A DNA stretch of 64,000 bases from Hemicentrotus pulcherrimus (GCA_003118195.1 BEXV01000293.1:142975-206974), one strand, 5' to 3'. Positions 1-11,944 are shown, counted from the first letter of the stretch. A program made the numbers and translations. Notes: generated from the letters alone by a model not told the origin.

Positions 1-72
1 CATCATCGTCAACATCATCATCGTCACCATCACCGCCATCATCATTATCATTACCATCATCATCACTATCAT
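1..72. repeat. (CAT)n imperfect microsatellite
   Basis: CAT/CAC/CGT trinucleotides run from the window edge to about position 72 and may continue upstream of the window. No codon-based interpretation is needed, because flanking sequence in all frames is broken by stops. Confidence 0.9.
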
Positions 73-132
73 AGTATCAACCCCCAGGTTTAACGTTTTC
101 CCGCGGTCTACCTATTGTGAATGCATATTCGA

Positions 133-147
133 GGGGGGGGGGGGGGG
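133..147. repeat. G15 homopolymer
   Basis: Fifteen uninterrupted Gs, a likely sequencing-length uncertainty and a potential G-quadruplex former on the + strand. Confidence 0.9.
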
Positions 148-2285
148 ATACCCCAGGTTCACCTTTTACTGGATAACCATTGATTGTATTTTTACAGTGT
201 CTGATTATTGGTTGGCAAATGAGGAATATCGAGGAAAAACTATCAGGTGTTTATTTGCATCACGCGAACCAAATTAGCTACACGGCACATGTTCTCCATT
301 GATGTGATTGATGATACAAAACGCTAATTGTGCGTGGTCCCAATTAATTTCCTTTAGCCCCAAAGGATTTTACTACATACAAAAAAAGAATCTGTGCCAC
401 ATTGAAGATTTTTTTAAAATTAGGAAATGTTATTTTGTTTTTGTGTAAGACTATGTACTTGATTGTATAGTTGCTCAGGGCTTTACTGGAAAATGTTTAG
501 CATTGTTTTTTGGGTCGCGATCAGATCTTAGGAAAGTTTTGAGTATATTTCTAGCTCTGTGGTTGAAGTTAGGAATTCGACTTGGTCTAGGAAAATAACC
601 CCGAAGTAATGGTTTCATAAAAGCATAATGTCGTTCACTCTCTTGTGCTGATTATATAATGTCATGTTTTGTCACTGTGAATGTTTGATATGTTCCATCG
701 TAGTTTAGAAACGCATCCTGTATAAAATAGTTACATTACATCATTAATGAATGATGTCAGTAGCATGAATGACCCAACATTGATGAGAACTAGATATTGA
801 GTATGGGGTTTCAAAACTTTCCGACCTCCTGACGCAACTTTATCCAGGAGTTGGCAGGAGCGGAGGGAGGTGTTTAAGGGTAGTGTTGGCAAAGCATGCC
901 ATGTCAATCAATGTGGTGTTGCTCCAAGAAGAGAATTCCCTAGAGCAAGGAGCAAGGAACAAAAATATTGATCCCGACGTTGACCTATAAACCCCTCTCA
1001 CCTTGTCACTTACGTCTCGCACCCATTGGCCAAAAGAGCAGGCGAGTCATTTGCTCTGCCATACGCGTAGAGGCGCCAATCTCCACCAGCGCCAAAGCGC
1101 CACTGAAAATTTGCTTTTATGGTCATTGGATTTCTACGTAATAATACAGGAATATTTACAATGACAATGTCGCGATGTTGATTTCTTATTTTGTTCTATT
1201 GTTTGTTTATCTTGCCCCCTAAATAACACATATCATATATTCTTCTTGTTTTTCTAAGTTTTAACGTTCCTGTATTCTGTGCTATTGACTCGTCACTCAT
1301 AATAAATAAGCGTGATTTGGGTCTATAACTCCTAGATGGAACATACGTATTAGTTTCATTTTCAATATCAAGAATGATATACTTTTCTTCATTACCACCT
1401 AGTAAATATGGTCTTACAATATTTGGGTGTAATTCCGAAGCAATGATTAAACATAATCTTAGCTATTAAACGATTTTTCACAATTTTTTTCTTCATTTGT
1501 ATGTATCTGCTCTACTTCAGCCGATTACACTGAAAGTGTTTAGTACGCTACATGTATTTTAAAAACAATTTTTTTGAAGAAATTACGTTAAAAATATATC
1601 CTTGGAGGATGATACATTTTCGACCATTATAATATTTTACTGTTTTTCATGTCACGTTTTGCAACTTTCAACCTGACCTGTTTAAAACGTCGGAATATGA
1701 AAGATTATTTGATGAAAATTCATTGTTTCGCGACCATTATAATATTACAAATAACTATCTATCAATGTATATAACGAACACAATCACACGACAGTCGTTA
1801 AGCCGCATTATTTGAACTGTTGCAAACACCCTTTATAAGAAAGATTATTTGCACATGACCTCGGGTTGTCAAAAATACTACCCCTTATAAGAAACACCTA
1901 GGGGGCTGCGATGATCATAATAATTCCAATCTTCCTTTTAAGCCGTCAATGTCGAGAAAGTTTCCAAAGCGGGTTGTTCAGTGTCCCGTCATTAATCTTC
2001 CAATCACCTTATTTAATAGGATGAATGGATCCGTGGTGTGCAAAAAGCACAAGTCTTGCATTTGCTTGATTGGGGATTAAGGAGTCTTTTGACAACGATG
2101 TGACAAACAAGGTGCGAAAACAACACCTCATTAGCCCCATTAAAGGATCTAGATTATGTGAATGATCTATTAAGGGAATGTAAGGCAACATGGGAGCCGC
2201 GCTCCTTTTCTAGAGTAAGGATTAGTGATAAAATTTCGATATCCAAGTAAATGTTAAGATATGATATCCTTTTATTGTTAGTTGA
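148..2285. other. Intergenic sequence, no gene recognised
   Basis: AT-rich non-coding DNA. About 845-1110 is noticeably more GC-rich (runs such as GGAGCGGAGGGAGG and GAGGCGCCAATC). Its only open frame, about 60 codons on the minus strand, resembles nothing I know and has no splice-site support. I see no RNA gene or mobile-element signature in the rest. Confidence 0.6.
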
Positions 2286-2315
2286 TGGTGTGTGTGTGTG
2301 TGAGTGTGTGTGCGT
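2286..2315. repeat. (GT)n microsatellite
   Basis: GT dinucleotide run interrupted by one GA step. Confidence 0.9.
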
Positions 2316-2787
2316 TTTGTGTATGGATGTATAGGGATGTAGATATAATTATGCCAAAGCGGTGGATACATCGATCCAATTCGTAATTGTCCCTTTGATT
2401 CTTTTTGTCTCTCACTTGGACCGATGAATTAGATCATGAAGGCCACCAAAACATACCAAGATAACAAATGGTAGACATCAACCTTATTTCCTGCACAATT
2501 CTAAAGGTTTTGAATGTGAACCTTCTGCTACCCCCTACCCCCCTCCCCCCCTTGCCACCGCCTGAAAATGTGATTACATGTATATTTATTTTTTTGTTTT
2601 TAGTAATGTTAATTTATTGTCATTTACAAATTTATGATTAAGGATATACAGACGTACAAATACATTGCCTTTATTTGTGTATCTGGAGAAACGTCAGCAC
2701 CAGTAAACATGACATAGAGCTTTTTATGTTCTTTTAATTATGCATTGATTCAATCACTTCAAAAATTATTTTTAATTTAGCTATTAA

Positions 2788-3660
2788 GTGAAGGACAAAC
2801 CTTTCCGAAAATTCAGTTGACGATTATTTGAAAGCTTTATTGTCAAAGCCACCCAACCTATTTCCTGAGGCTTATTTTTTAGGCAAACTTGTTTCTGGGG
2901 ATTGTAACATGAAATAACAATAACAATGCTGACAATTTTACTATTGTTTGCGCGCGTAATATCTATCGATGTATAAGCAACGCATCATTCGATAGAATCG
3001 AAATAAGACATTAAATCACAAGGTACTTCAAAACATAACTCACGATTAACTGATCTTTATTTCGTTGTATTTCAAAATCTCCATGTTATATCTTGTATAA
3101 TGACATAAAACACTGTACCTCGTAAAAATTTGACATTTTAGAACAATGCTTATAAAGAAATTGATTCAATTCATATACTTTAAAAACTGTATTTTATCTA
3201 TTTACTTGTATATATATAAAGGTGAAAGACAAACCTTTTCCCAACCTTAGCTATAAATTTCTACATTGCCAATCATTATTAAAGCCACCTGACCTCATTA
3301 TAAAAGTAAATTCTTAAGGCTCGCTTTCCATGCTAGCAAGCTTTATGATAAATACAACAATAACCGTGCTTTCATCTTTTTTAAGCACTGACAAAACCAC
3401 TGATGTATAATTAACGCACCATTCGGCTTTACTCCTGAAAACGAATCCAGTAATTCCAAAAGGTCATTATTAAGATACCGCAAGGATTACCCTATAAAAT
3501 TTAACTCACAATAACCCGATTCTTCTTCCCCTTATATTCATGGCAATTTCGACTATATTGAAGCACTTATTTTTGTGTTTAAAATTCGATATTTTAGATC
3601 AACGTTAATTAAGAGTAATGCTAAATCCTCTTCGGCTCCCTCAGAGGCAAATGTCATTAC
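2788..3660. repeat. Diverged tandem duplication, period about 434 bp
   Basis: Two successive segments keep the same order of diverged words. GTGAAGGACAAACC at 2788 matches GTGAAAGACAAACC at 3222. AAAGCCACCCAACCT near 2846 matches AAAGCCACCTGACCT near 3280. GATGTATAAGCAACGCATCATTCG near 2968 has its counterpart near 3400. ACTCACGATTAACTGAT near 3040 matches ACTCACAATAACCCGAT near 3504. Spacing drifts from about 434 to 464 bp, so indels have accumulated. The second copy ends about 3650. No coding frame survives across both copies. It reads as an old duplication of unknown content. Confidence 0.6.
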
Positions 3661-4110
3661 GTCCCAGTTGCAGGCCAAATACTTTGAGTGCTAAAGGCCT
3701 TTTGTCGTCAGAGGAATAGATAACCCAATTCTCCGATGCAGGAAAAAACGATATTATTTGACAGGATCTAATAGTTGGTCGTTTTTTTTTTCCTTTTTTC
3801 TTCTCCATGACATAATAATGCCTTTTTGGTGGAGATAATAAACTCACGATCGTATTCAAGCGTGGGTGAGCTATACCATGACAAAACATCACAGGCAAGC
3901 AATGCATGAAGTATACAAGATGGAAAATATAAAATGACATTTGCATTTCCCTTTATGCATCATCTAGAAGAATTGGTCGTGTTTCTTTACTATTTACATC
4001 CGTGACTAAGGAATACGCCACGAATTTGATAAACTCTTTGAATGCAATGTAAATGATCGCCCTGTGCCACATTGCGTATATAAATGGATTGAATATTAAA
4101 AGTTAGACAG

Positions 4111-4187
4111 TACCACCTGTGCGCTTAGAAACATCTGTATAAAGCGCCCTATAAATGTTATTATTATTATTATTATTATTAATATTA
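4111..4187 (+). mobile_element. Retroposon 3' tail with (ATT)n end
   Basis: The stretch GCGCTTAGAAACATCTGTAT, then AAAGCGCCCTATAAATG, then (TTA)n is a widely dispersed invertebrate repeat tail, recognised from familiarity rather than from a search. A degraded second copy begins directly after the 51227-51266 gap. No 5' body with tRNA boxes could be seen here. Confidence 0.5.
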
Positions 4188-4399
4188 TCTAAATGTTTCC
4201 ATGGTTAAGTAATCTATACATCGAAAAGGGTTGTTGTCATGTAGCTTGTCAATAATGGAAATGGGTAATTTTGAAATAATTGTGTTGCACAAAAGAACCC
4301 TTCCGATAATTGACGCCCATTTGTATGTTCACCAACACTCGTTGCAAACGACCTACCGTGTATACAGACATTTATAACAAGGAAAGGTTAACCACATTT

Positions 4400-4459
4400 G
4401 CTTTGCGAGTGGTAGGTATTTATAAATCTGCTTTGCGAGTGGTAGGTATTTATAAATCT
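4400..4459. repeat. 30-bp tandem duplication, two identical copies
   Basis: GCTTTGCGAGTGGTAGGTAT plus TTATAAATCT is repeated exactly at 4400-4429 and 4430-4459. A recent tandem duplication in non-coding DNA. Confidence 0.9.
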
Positions 4460-4835
4460 TTTAAAGGACAAAATTTTATTGAAATGTACTGCAAACCGCC
4501 TCTCTGCCATTCCTTGGAAAAATGGATAGACGAAAGCCGTACTCTCTCCCCTAATAAAAACACAGTTTTTTTTTCTTGCGAGAACTTTAGTCTTTTGAAG
4601 ATATAAAGTCTTATTGAAAGGCACAATAGAAATGCTAATCGGATTAGAATAAACAAGAAATAATAGTTTACAAAACGACGGTAATAGTAGCTTATCATTT
4701 AATTATCCTGTCATTTCACCTTTATGATACTGAAATGAAAATAATTTTAGCGAACAAAATATTTAGGATTCAAATATAAATGGCAGGAAAAAAAGAAGAC
4801 TGTATGGAATCGAACTTTTATCCATCAGAAATGAT

Positions 4836-4876
4836 GGAGAGAGAGAGAGAGAGAGAGAGGGAGGGAGAGAGAGTGA
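4836..4876. repeat. (GA)n microsatellite
   Basis: Imperfect GA run. It creates Arg/Glu-rich spurious open frames. Confidence 0.9.
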
Positions 4877-6176
4877 GCAATGAAGAGGTAAGGAGACTAA
4901 CTAGAGGGAAAGCACGAATAATCTTGAAGGGCTTTCATACCTGTGCATTTACAGTACAAACTGTGTTCTGACCACATGTATTTTATGATTTGTCATTCTT
5001 TTTTTTTTCCTATTAAGAATGCCTGTTGAATATAATTACTCGTGTATGAGCAGAAAATACCCAAGTTGATAAGAAGAAAAAAAAAATGAATATTGTATGA
5101 CAACAAACTCCACATTTGACAAAAAAAATAAATTATTACTGCTGTAATTATCACAATAGCTCAACTAAGGAATACACGACCTTCAGTGAATGAAATTATA
5201 TGTCCAAAATAATCTTTACTTTTTCAGATTTTATGTTGCATTATTGTGATATAATTTTGTTGATCATATTGATGAATCATTATCTAGAACATTTAGGAAT
5301 CATAAGTATAGTCGACAAATGTACATAAAAGTACTTTTATGTATTTAATTTGTTATTTGACCACTCACGAGTAGAGTCATGCCTAAATTTACAAATCTTA
5401 TGAAATCAAAATTGTAACGAATATGATCGAGAATTATAATCGCAATTTTTTGTTTATCAAAGCCCTAATAATGGAATTCATAGACCAGGGAAGCCTGAAA
5501 TCATTCATATATGTTCTCTCATTTCGTTCCGTTCTCTCATTTCAGCATTTCTGTTCTTTCTTCATCATCGTTCTATCAATTACACAAAATTTGCGTCATT
5601 TCAGGTATCTAGACCACTGAATAGCATTGCGGGTGTGAGTGGGCGACTATGTGTGGGTGTGTGTGTATTCATTACTCATGCCCTCAATATTCTGTTCATG
5701 TGCTAGCATTTCATGTTGATATCTTTCGCGCTTCTCCAACGAAACGATACACCGGGATGATAAATATGTCTCATTCTGTTGCTTTTAACATAGGGAAGAG
5801 TCTTCTGGGAAAATGGGGTCAAACAGTGTTTTGCAAATCATCAACATTAGATTGAACATTTATAACACGGTTTAGAGAACGAGAGGTAAAGACATAAATT
5901 GTCATGCAAGTAGGGTAAATGAATGGCTTGGTTTATCCATACAAATGGAGAGAGAAAGTGAGGGGGAGATAGGGAGAGAGAAAGCAAAGCAAGAAAGACA
6001 GATAGAAAGGGGGAGTTAACTGTGCCATGTCAACTAAATGCAAATCGCATATAAGCAGAAGAAGGAGGAAGGAAAATACGTAAGTAATGAAATAACGCAA
6101 AGAAACTTTCCATGGAAAATGTGATTATGAGTATATACGTCCAGAGTAAGAACGAAGGATATGTTCTATCTAGAAT
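4877..6176. other. Intergenic sequence, nothing recognised
   Basis: AT-rich DNA with short GT-rich and GA-rich patches (about 5640-5670 and 5945-5990). I see no gene, RNA or terminal-repeat structure. Confidence 0.6.
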
Positions 6177-6200
6177 GAGAGAGAGAGAGAGAGAGAGAGG
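6177..6200. repeat. (GA)n microsatellite
   Basis: Twelve GA units with a terminal GG. Confidence 0.9.
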
Positions 6201-6659
6201 GTAAGTCGTTCTTTGAAATCCTCGACTCGTTATTGAAAAGGCAAACTACCTAGAAATAATAAAGTCTTTTTACCGGAGAGGACGAAATCATCAAGTCTTG
6301 AAATTGCAAGAATAGGAAGAGAGCAATTTCGTCATGCAGGGCGATGCTCTTGCGACATGCTTCTTCTCATTTTCCTTGAAACAGATCAGTTTATCAGTTG
6401 CGGCTTATCACTATTGTGCGAACGCTTTCGACCAGGATGCATGATGATCAACTACAACATAATAAAACAATTCTTTAAAAATTGTTTATGTATGATTTTC
6501 TTGATGACTTGATTTTTTTTGTTGTTGATTTTTTTGTTTACTTCCTGAGTTTTAGTTAACCTTTGAGATTTAATCTGTCGTCTTTTTGGTATGTTTACTA
6601 TTCACCATGTAATGATGTATCATGTATATGCATGTCTTTATATGTATGTTATGCTATGC

Positions 6660-6739
6660 AGGGTCACCAAGTATAACCGTATTTTACCTACTGATGGGAA
6701 TACCCTGTTGGAAAAAAACGAAATAAATAAATAAATAAA
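6660..6739 (+). mobile_element. Possible non-LTR retrotransposon 3' end with (AAAT)n tail
   Basis: The sequence ends in GGGAATACCCTGTTGG, then a short A-run and (AAAT)n. Pairing a 'taCCCTGT' motif with a tetranucleotide A-rich tail is common at 3' ends of LINE-type elements. A second copy of the same arrangement occurs at 15121-15170. No reverse transcriptase frame is visible upstream, so only a short 3' relic is proposed. Confidence 0.4.
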
Positions 6740-7159
6740 GCTAGCAGAGTATGTTGTACTAATGGCGCAGTATCTCCTTTAGTTCATTGATCAGCAGTTG
6801 TTGTAAAGGTGTAAACAAGAAAAGAAAAATAAGTATTACTACTACAGAGAAACACTTGAAACCGGCTTGGCATAAACGCAAACAATAATGATCTTAAAAG
6901 AATGATTATATATATCAAGTAAATCAAATTTTGATTTATAAACCTTTCCAAAGCTCTACTCTGATTTCTCTTCCCGCTCAATGCAACTGTCTATGAAGCG
7001 ATACATTTTACATTAATGATACATGGGAAAAAGTGATGCCGGATCAAGTAATAACTTTTAATATGACAGCCACACATGACGTGACATGTACGGAGCAGAG
7101 AGGATATCCGTAAATCTACGGATCAAATCTAAATCATGTAAGGAGGAAGAGATAGAGGG

Positions 7160-7212
<53 letters not shown>

Positions 7213-7219
7213 GAGAGAG
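7160..7219. repeat. (TA)n(GA)n compound microsatellite
   Basis: A TA run of about 14 bp switches into a GA run of about 45 bp with one GGG interruption. Confidence 0.9.
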
Positions 7220-8226
7220 CTATGGGTTGATATTTATGACATCTTATCTGCTGTTTATCTAGATGTAGTTAGACTTCACGGATTTTGTACTCAAATTAAT
7301 CTTGCTTTAGATAAATAATTTAACATTACATGCAAATCTAGACCTTTGATTACGATTCAACCATATGCGAATGCGATTTAGTGTATCTGAAGTGCATGAG
7401 CCACGTTCTCCAAATGAATATAGAAAAATCAATAGGAATAGGAACATCAAATCGAAATCTCCGGAAAAAAATACATGCGATAGATTTATGGGATCATGTT
7501 GATTAGTCTACTTCTGAAAATGAAATTAGGTTTCTACGAATCCCGCAGCCACTTGGTGTTTTATTATTCATGATTACATCTTCTAAAAACTACATTTAAA
7601 ATACTGACGTCAATCATGATAGACTATTCAAAATTAAGAGTCTGCTTATTTATCTCAATTTCTGTGAAGGGTAATTAATTTGGAATTAGGGGACGAAGGC
7701 TGTCTGTATAAAGCACTAGATCACAGACATTGTAATTATGCCCTCTTTTCCAGCCATCTCTGAGAAAAATCCTTGATAAGTCATTCGAAATACAACTGTT
7801 TATTGCGTCACTGCAGGCGCCTCTCCGGTGAAAAAGAGCGTGATGTAGGCATTAAAGTGTCTTTTAAAAGGCAAACTATGATATTAATTGGAACAAACAA
7901 GACATTTATCCGAAAATTATATGCACTTGATAGTCCCAGAACGTTTCCGGCAATTTATTCGTTCCTAATGTAAGATCCTTGGTTATATGTAGGTTGAATC
8001 GGACATGCCCGCAATGACGTTAAATGCGTCATCAAGGCCACGTGATCGTATTACCTTTTTTTGAAGGGAGTAGCCAAGCAAGCGTGAGAACTGTGAAAAA
8101 TAGATGGTTATTATAATTTTTTGGTCAATCTCAAAATTTTCTGAAAAATCAGAGACTGGAATATAAATAAGTAGAGCTGTAATCATGTTTTGAAAGGCTA
8201 TGTTTGGTTGGGTTAGAGTGGCCCTT
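7220..8226. other. Intergenic sequence, nothing recognised
   Basis: AT-rich sequence. Open frames of 66-67 codons on each strand are short, overlap stop-rich sequence, and show no domain I recognise. Confidence 0.55.
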
Positions 8227-8607
8227 TAAAGGTAAAGACCAGTTATGGTCATGCGATTGCATTGTGAAGGAAACGTTGAGGAATCGATCAGAAAAGGTTG
8301 ATCATCTAGCATCTAGCATCTGCAAGGTTCAGGAATGATCAAAATTATAAGAAATTTGGCCCATTCTTCGCAAAGTTACAAGCACTATACACAGAAAGAT
8401 GTATATGGGACTACCTTATATCTCTCACAGACCATGAGAGAAGCAAATTTACCAAATATATGAATTAGAAGTAGGCGGTTTCCCGGCAAATTTTGTTATC
8501 ATCATGTATTAATCAAAACATATTCTTTCACATGATTGGTAATGAGGGCTTCCATTTCATGTTTTTTTTTAAAATTGGGGCGTTTCTAATACTGGTCTTT
8601 ACCTTTA
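8227..8607. mobile_element. MITE-like element with 17-bp perfect terminal inverted repeats
   Basis: TAAAGGTAAAGACCAGT at 8227-8243 recurs as its exact reverse complement at 8591-8607, defining a 381-bp element. The interior is non-coding and carries a local ATCTAGC triplication near 8308. TTTA/TTAT flanks suggest insertion into an AT-rich target, but I cannot fix a target-site duplication. The superfamily is not assigned. It is probably a non-autonomous DNA transposon. Confidence 0.65.
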
Positions 8608-9571
8608 TAAGAGAAAATAACCTCGGATTGTTTGGAATGGGCTAACGTTCTGACGACTTTAAAATTGCCCTTGAGTCGATTTTCAAACGTAGTTGCTATC
8701 CTCTTTCCTATAACAGTTAACATGGTTTTTATAGTGAGAGAAACACCTTTGTCATAAACAGAAGGGTATATTTTTATTCACTGGTTGCAACACGCTGATA
8801 GATATTTTGTGTTTGAAAGAACATTCACACCACAAATCATTTTACAGTAAATTAGAGGTAATAGGGCCTTTTAGATTTGCATGGACTGATACGTGTGGCG
8901 TCCATTCAAGGCAGTGCATTAAAAGGACGTCGACCGTAGCAATCCCCAATGTCTTCGTGCGAATCTAAAAGTCCCCACTAGCTAAACTTCTAGAACGTCC
9001 GGGCTTCTGTACACTACTTTTTAGATATATATGCTTGATGACAAAATTATGCAAACGGCTCCCTAATGTTTCATCTTGTAATAGTCCCAACGGCGTATTT
9101 TCAAAGCCGACAGACTGAAAACATCAAGCCATAGGAAGCACATGGACGCTCTTACATCTCTTTATTAGCTGTCCGTGGAAGAAGCCCTTGCCATGACCCT
9201 AGCCGTTCGATAGCATTATCTGGATTTATGCAAATTTAAAAATGATGGGTATTAATCTAGTTACAGTCGACACTGTTCTAGCACACCACTTGTATAGGAA
9301 GAGTTTCACATTTTCCGTCTTCCTCTAATAGTGATTTATAGTAGATTAAAGGAATAAAGTGTTAAGGAACTAAGATCACCTGCCTATAAACAAATACTGT
9401 TCATCTGCGGTCTTTGTTTAGGTTTCTCTCCAGTATATGCTATTCATTATAGACAGAAGATAGACGGAAAGGAAAAATGATGAACATAAAAAGTAAACAA
9501 AACCACTAAAATACTATTTTACAATTGCCCATGGTTTATATCTCATTCGGTCGATTTCAAAGGATAAATCA
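8608..9571. other. Intergenic sequence, nothing recognised
   Basis: No supported gene. Sequence composition matches the surrounding intergenic DNA. Confidence 0.55.
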
Positions 9572-9698
9572 CTAGCATTATTAGATCTAAATTTAATTTC
9601 AGACAAGATGAAAGAAATGATATCTACATAAACACCGTGAACTATATCTTCAAGATCGTTGTATTACCACTCGCGTCTCTACTTTTACGGTCCTTTAA

Positions 9699-9770
9699 CC
9701 CGTTGACTACTGAATTATCGTATTCCCATAGGCTTTACACATAGACCACCAGGTTCCAGTAAGCAAGGGG
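9699..9770. mobile_element. 72-bp piggyBac-like micro-MITE with TTAA target duplication
   Basis: The insertion begins CCCGTTGACTACTG and ends CAGTAAGCAAGGGG. The ends are imperfect inverted repeats of each other (about 14 bp). It is flanked on both sides by TTAA (9695-9698 and 9771-9774). Copy B of the surrounding duplication has the uninterrupted site, with a single TTAA at 10892-10895. TTAA duplication and CCC/GGG termini are hallmarks of the piggyBac superfamily. At 72 bp it can only be an internally deleted, non-autonomous form. Confidence 0.75.
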
Positions 9771-10465
9771 TTAACGTTATTTTCCTATCTTTTAAGCCAA
9801 TTTTTGTGCACAGGATTCCCAATAAACCCATTACGGGTTTCTAGGAATCTCACGTGTTTATACAATCGACCTTTCCAAATGTCCCATATTTTTGGATTAT
9901 ATAGGCCTGTTGAATAGGACATATTATATACCTCACTAAAAAAAATACAGCCATCTGATTGGTCGAAATTGCAGTCATGGTTTTAGCTATTCCCGTAAAT
10001 AAACGAAAAATGCCACGCCCATGTAATAGATCGAGGGTAACATTCAAGTTTCCGGGAATAGTTCAGTCTTGCTTAAAAACTGGTGTGAGCGATCGCGGAT
10101 ACCATACATTGTGTGTGTGCGCGAAGAATTGGTCGCTAGAAAGCAAAAACACCAAAAGGGTAGGCCCTACGTTTAATTATTAGTCGTAGATCTAGGTCTG
10201 GATATGTCTGTTATATTGATAAGCACTGATTCTTGTCCTTACCTTTGACTTGTTTCTTGTCTGTTATAGTCATTTGATAGATGAATTACTTGAATTCTGA
10301 GCACATTTCAGTAACACAAAAAATCCAGCCCGTTCATAGTCCCACACACGTATTTGTATGTACATTGTGCCCTTATACTGTCTGCTGTTTCGATAGCATA
10401 AACACGCTTGATTACTATGATTGGTAAGTCGCGCATGTATTCTATGACCCTTCTCGGTATATAAA

Positions 10466-10570
10466 AGTATTAATGACTGCTTTAATTTTCAAAACATAGT
10501 TGTTTATACGCTCAAGGGAAGATTACAATCGAGCTATTGGCCGAGGCTTCTCAAAGCAGTCATTAATACT
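10466..10570. repeat. 18-bp inverted repeat enclosing 69 bp (copy A)
   Basis: AGTATTAATGACTGCTTT at 10466-10483 is the exact reverse complement of 10553-10570. The equivalent structure in copy B lies at 11593-11704 with one arm mismatch and a small loop insertion. It could be a small foldback element older than the duplication. Confidence 0.7.
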
Positions 10571-10607
10571 ATAATATATTCTTTTTGTTCATTCCTTCTG
10601 CTAAATC

Positions 10608-10767
10608 TTAAAGGGATCCGGTAACTTTGTCTCAGATTCTATTACAAAATTCTGGATTTAGCTCATGATGCAATGATAATTATAAACCTTTAGGTCAGTC
10701 AGGAACCCCATGACTTTTACAAGCTGGTCGCCTGCCTGATTATCAAGATATTTATGATTGAACTTAC
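10608..10767 (+). repeat. Dispersed repeat family 'AAAGGGATCCGG', copy A portion
   Basis: From TAAAGGGATCCGGTAACTTT onward this is homologous to 11744-11944 and to a more diverged, apparently complete copy at 33911-34260. Flanking sequence upstream of TAAAGGG differs between the loci, which fixes the left boundary. Confidence 0.75.
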
Positions 10768-10768
10768 N

Positions 10769-11944
10769 CTAGCATTATTAGATCTAAATTTAATTTCAGA
10801 CAAGATGAAAGAACTGATATCTACATAAACATCGTGAACTATATCTTCAAGATCGTTGTATTAGCACTCGCGTCTCTACTTTTACGGTCCTTTAACGTTA
10901 TTTTCCTATCTTTTAAACCAATTTTTGTGGACAGGATTTCCCAATAAACCCATTACGGGTTTCTAGGAATCTCACGTGTTTATACAATCGACCTTTTCAA
11001 ATGTCCCATATTTTTTTGGATTATACAGGCCTGTTGAATAGGACATAATTATATACCTCACTAAACAAAAATACAGCCATCTGATTGGTCGAAATTGCAG
11101 TCGTGGTTTTAGCTATTCCCGTAAATAAACGAAAAATGCCAAGCCCATGTGATAGATCGAGGGTACAATTCAAGTTACCGGGAATAGTTCAGTCTTGCTT
11201 AAAAACTGGTGTGAGCGATCGCGGATACCATACATTGTGTGTGTGCGCGAAGAATTGGTCGCTAGAAAGTAAAAACACCAAAAGGGTAGGCCCTACGTTT
11301 AATTATTAGTCGTAGATCTAGGTCTGGATATTTCTGTTATATTGATAAGCACTGATTCTTGTCCTTACCTTTGACTTGTTTCTTGTCTGTTATAGTCATT
11401 TGATAGATCAATTACTTGAATTCTGAGCACATTTCAGTAACACAAAAAAATCCAGCCCGTTCATAGTCCCACACACGTATTTGTATGTACATTGTGCCCT
11501 TTTACTGTCTGCTGTCTCGATGGCATAAACACACTTGATTACCATGATTGGTAAGTCGCGCATGTATTCTATGACCCTTTTCGGTATATAAAAGTATTAA
11601 TGACTGCTTAAATTTTTGAAACATAGTTGTTTATAAATTATACGCTCAAGGGAAGATTACAATCGAGCTATTGCCCGAGGCTTCTAAAAGCAGTCATTAA
11701 TACTATAATATATTCTTTCCGTTCATTCCTTCTGCTAAATCTTGAAGGGATCCGGTAACTTTGTCCCAGATTCTATAACAAAATTCTGGATTTAGCTCAT
11801 GATGGAATGATAATTATAAACCTTTAGGTCAGTCAGGAACCCCATGACTTTTACAAGCTGGTCGCCTGCCTGATTATCAAGATATTTATGATTGAACTTA
11901 CACATTTTGAAAACCGTTCGCCTGACGGTTTTCGTAATAGTACT
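10769..11944. repeat. 1.2-kb near-identical duplication, copy B
   Basis: Near-identical counterpart of 9572-10767 without the 72-bp insertion. It extends past the end of copy A into GAAAACCGT...ACGGTTTTC (11909-11933), a 9-bp stem hairpin, and is cut by the N gap 12 bases later. The downstream part belongs to the dispersed family also present at 33911. Confidence 0.9.

Larger units (their letters stand above)
9572..10767. repeat. 1.2-kb near-identical duplication, copy A
   Basis: The segment starting CTAGCATTATTAGATCTAAA is repeated almost base for base from 10769 (copy B). Copy A stops at a single N (10768) and copy B starts immediately after it. Differences are scattered substitutions, one- or two-base indels and one 76-bp insertion in copy A. 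This arrangement is typical of overlapping contig ends or two haplotypes placed side by side, although a true tandem duplication is possible. Both copies keep a 74-codon frame (9959-10183, 11085-11309), but nearly all differences within it change amino acids, so I do not call it a gene. Confidence 0.9.

Noticed and set aside
185..200. TGTATTTTTACAGTGT resembling the right end of the CACTGTAAA element
   Set aside because: No matching left end or internal repeats within the window upstream of it.
9959..11309. Two paralogous 74-codon open frames in copies A and B
   Set aside because: The frame is preserved, but almost every difference between the copies changes the amino acid, there are no splice sites, and the protein has no recognisable domain. 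This is what neutral, near-identical DNA gives.
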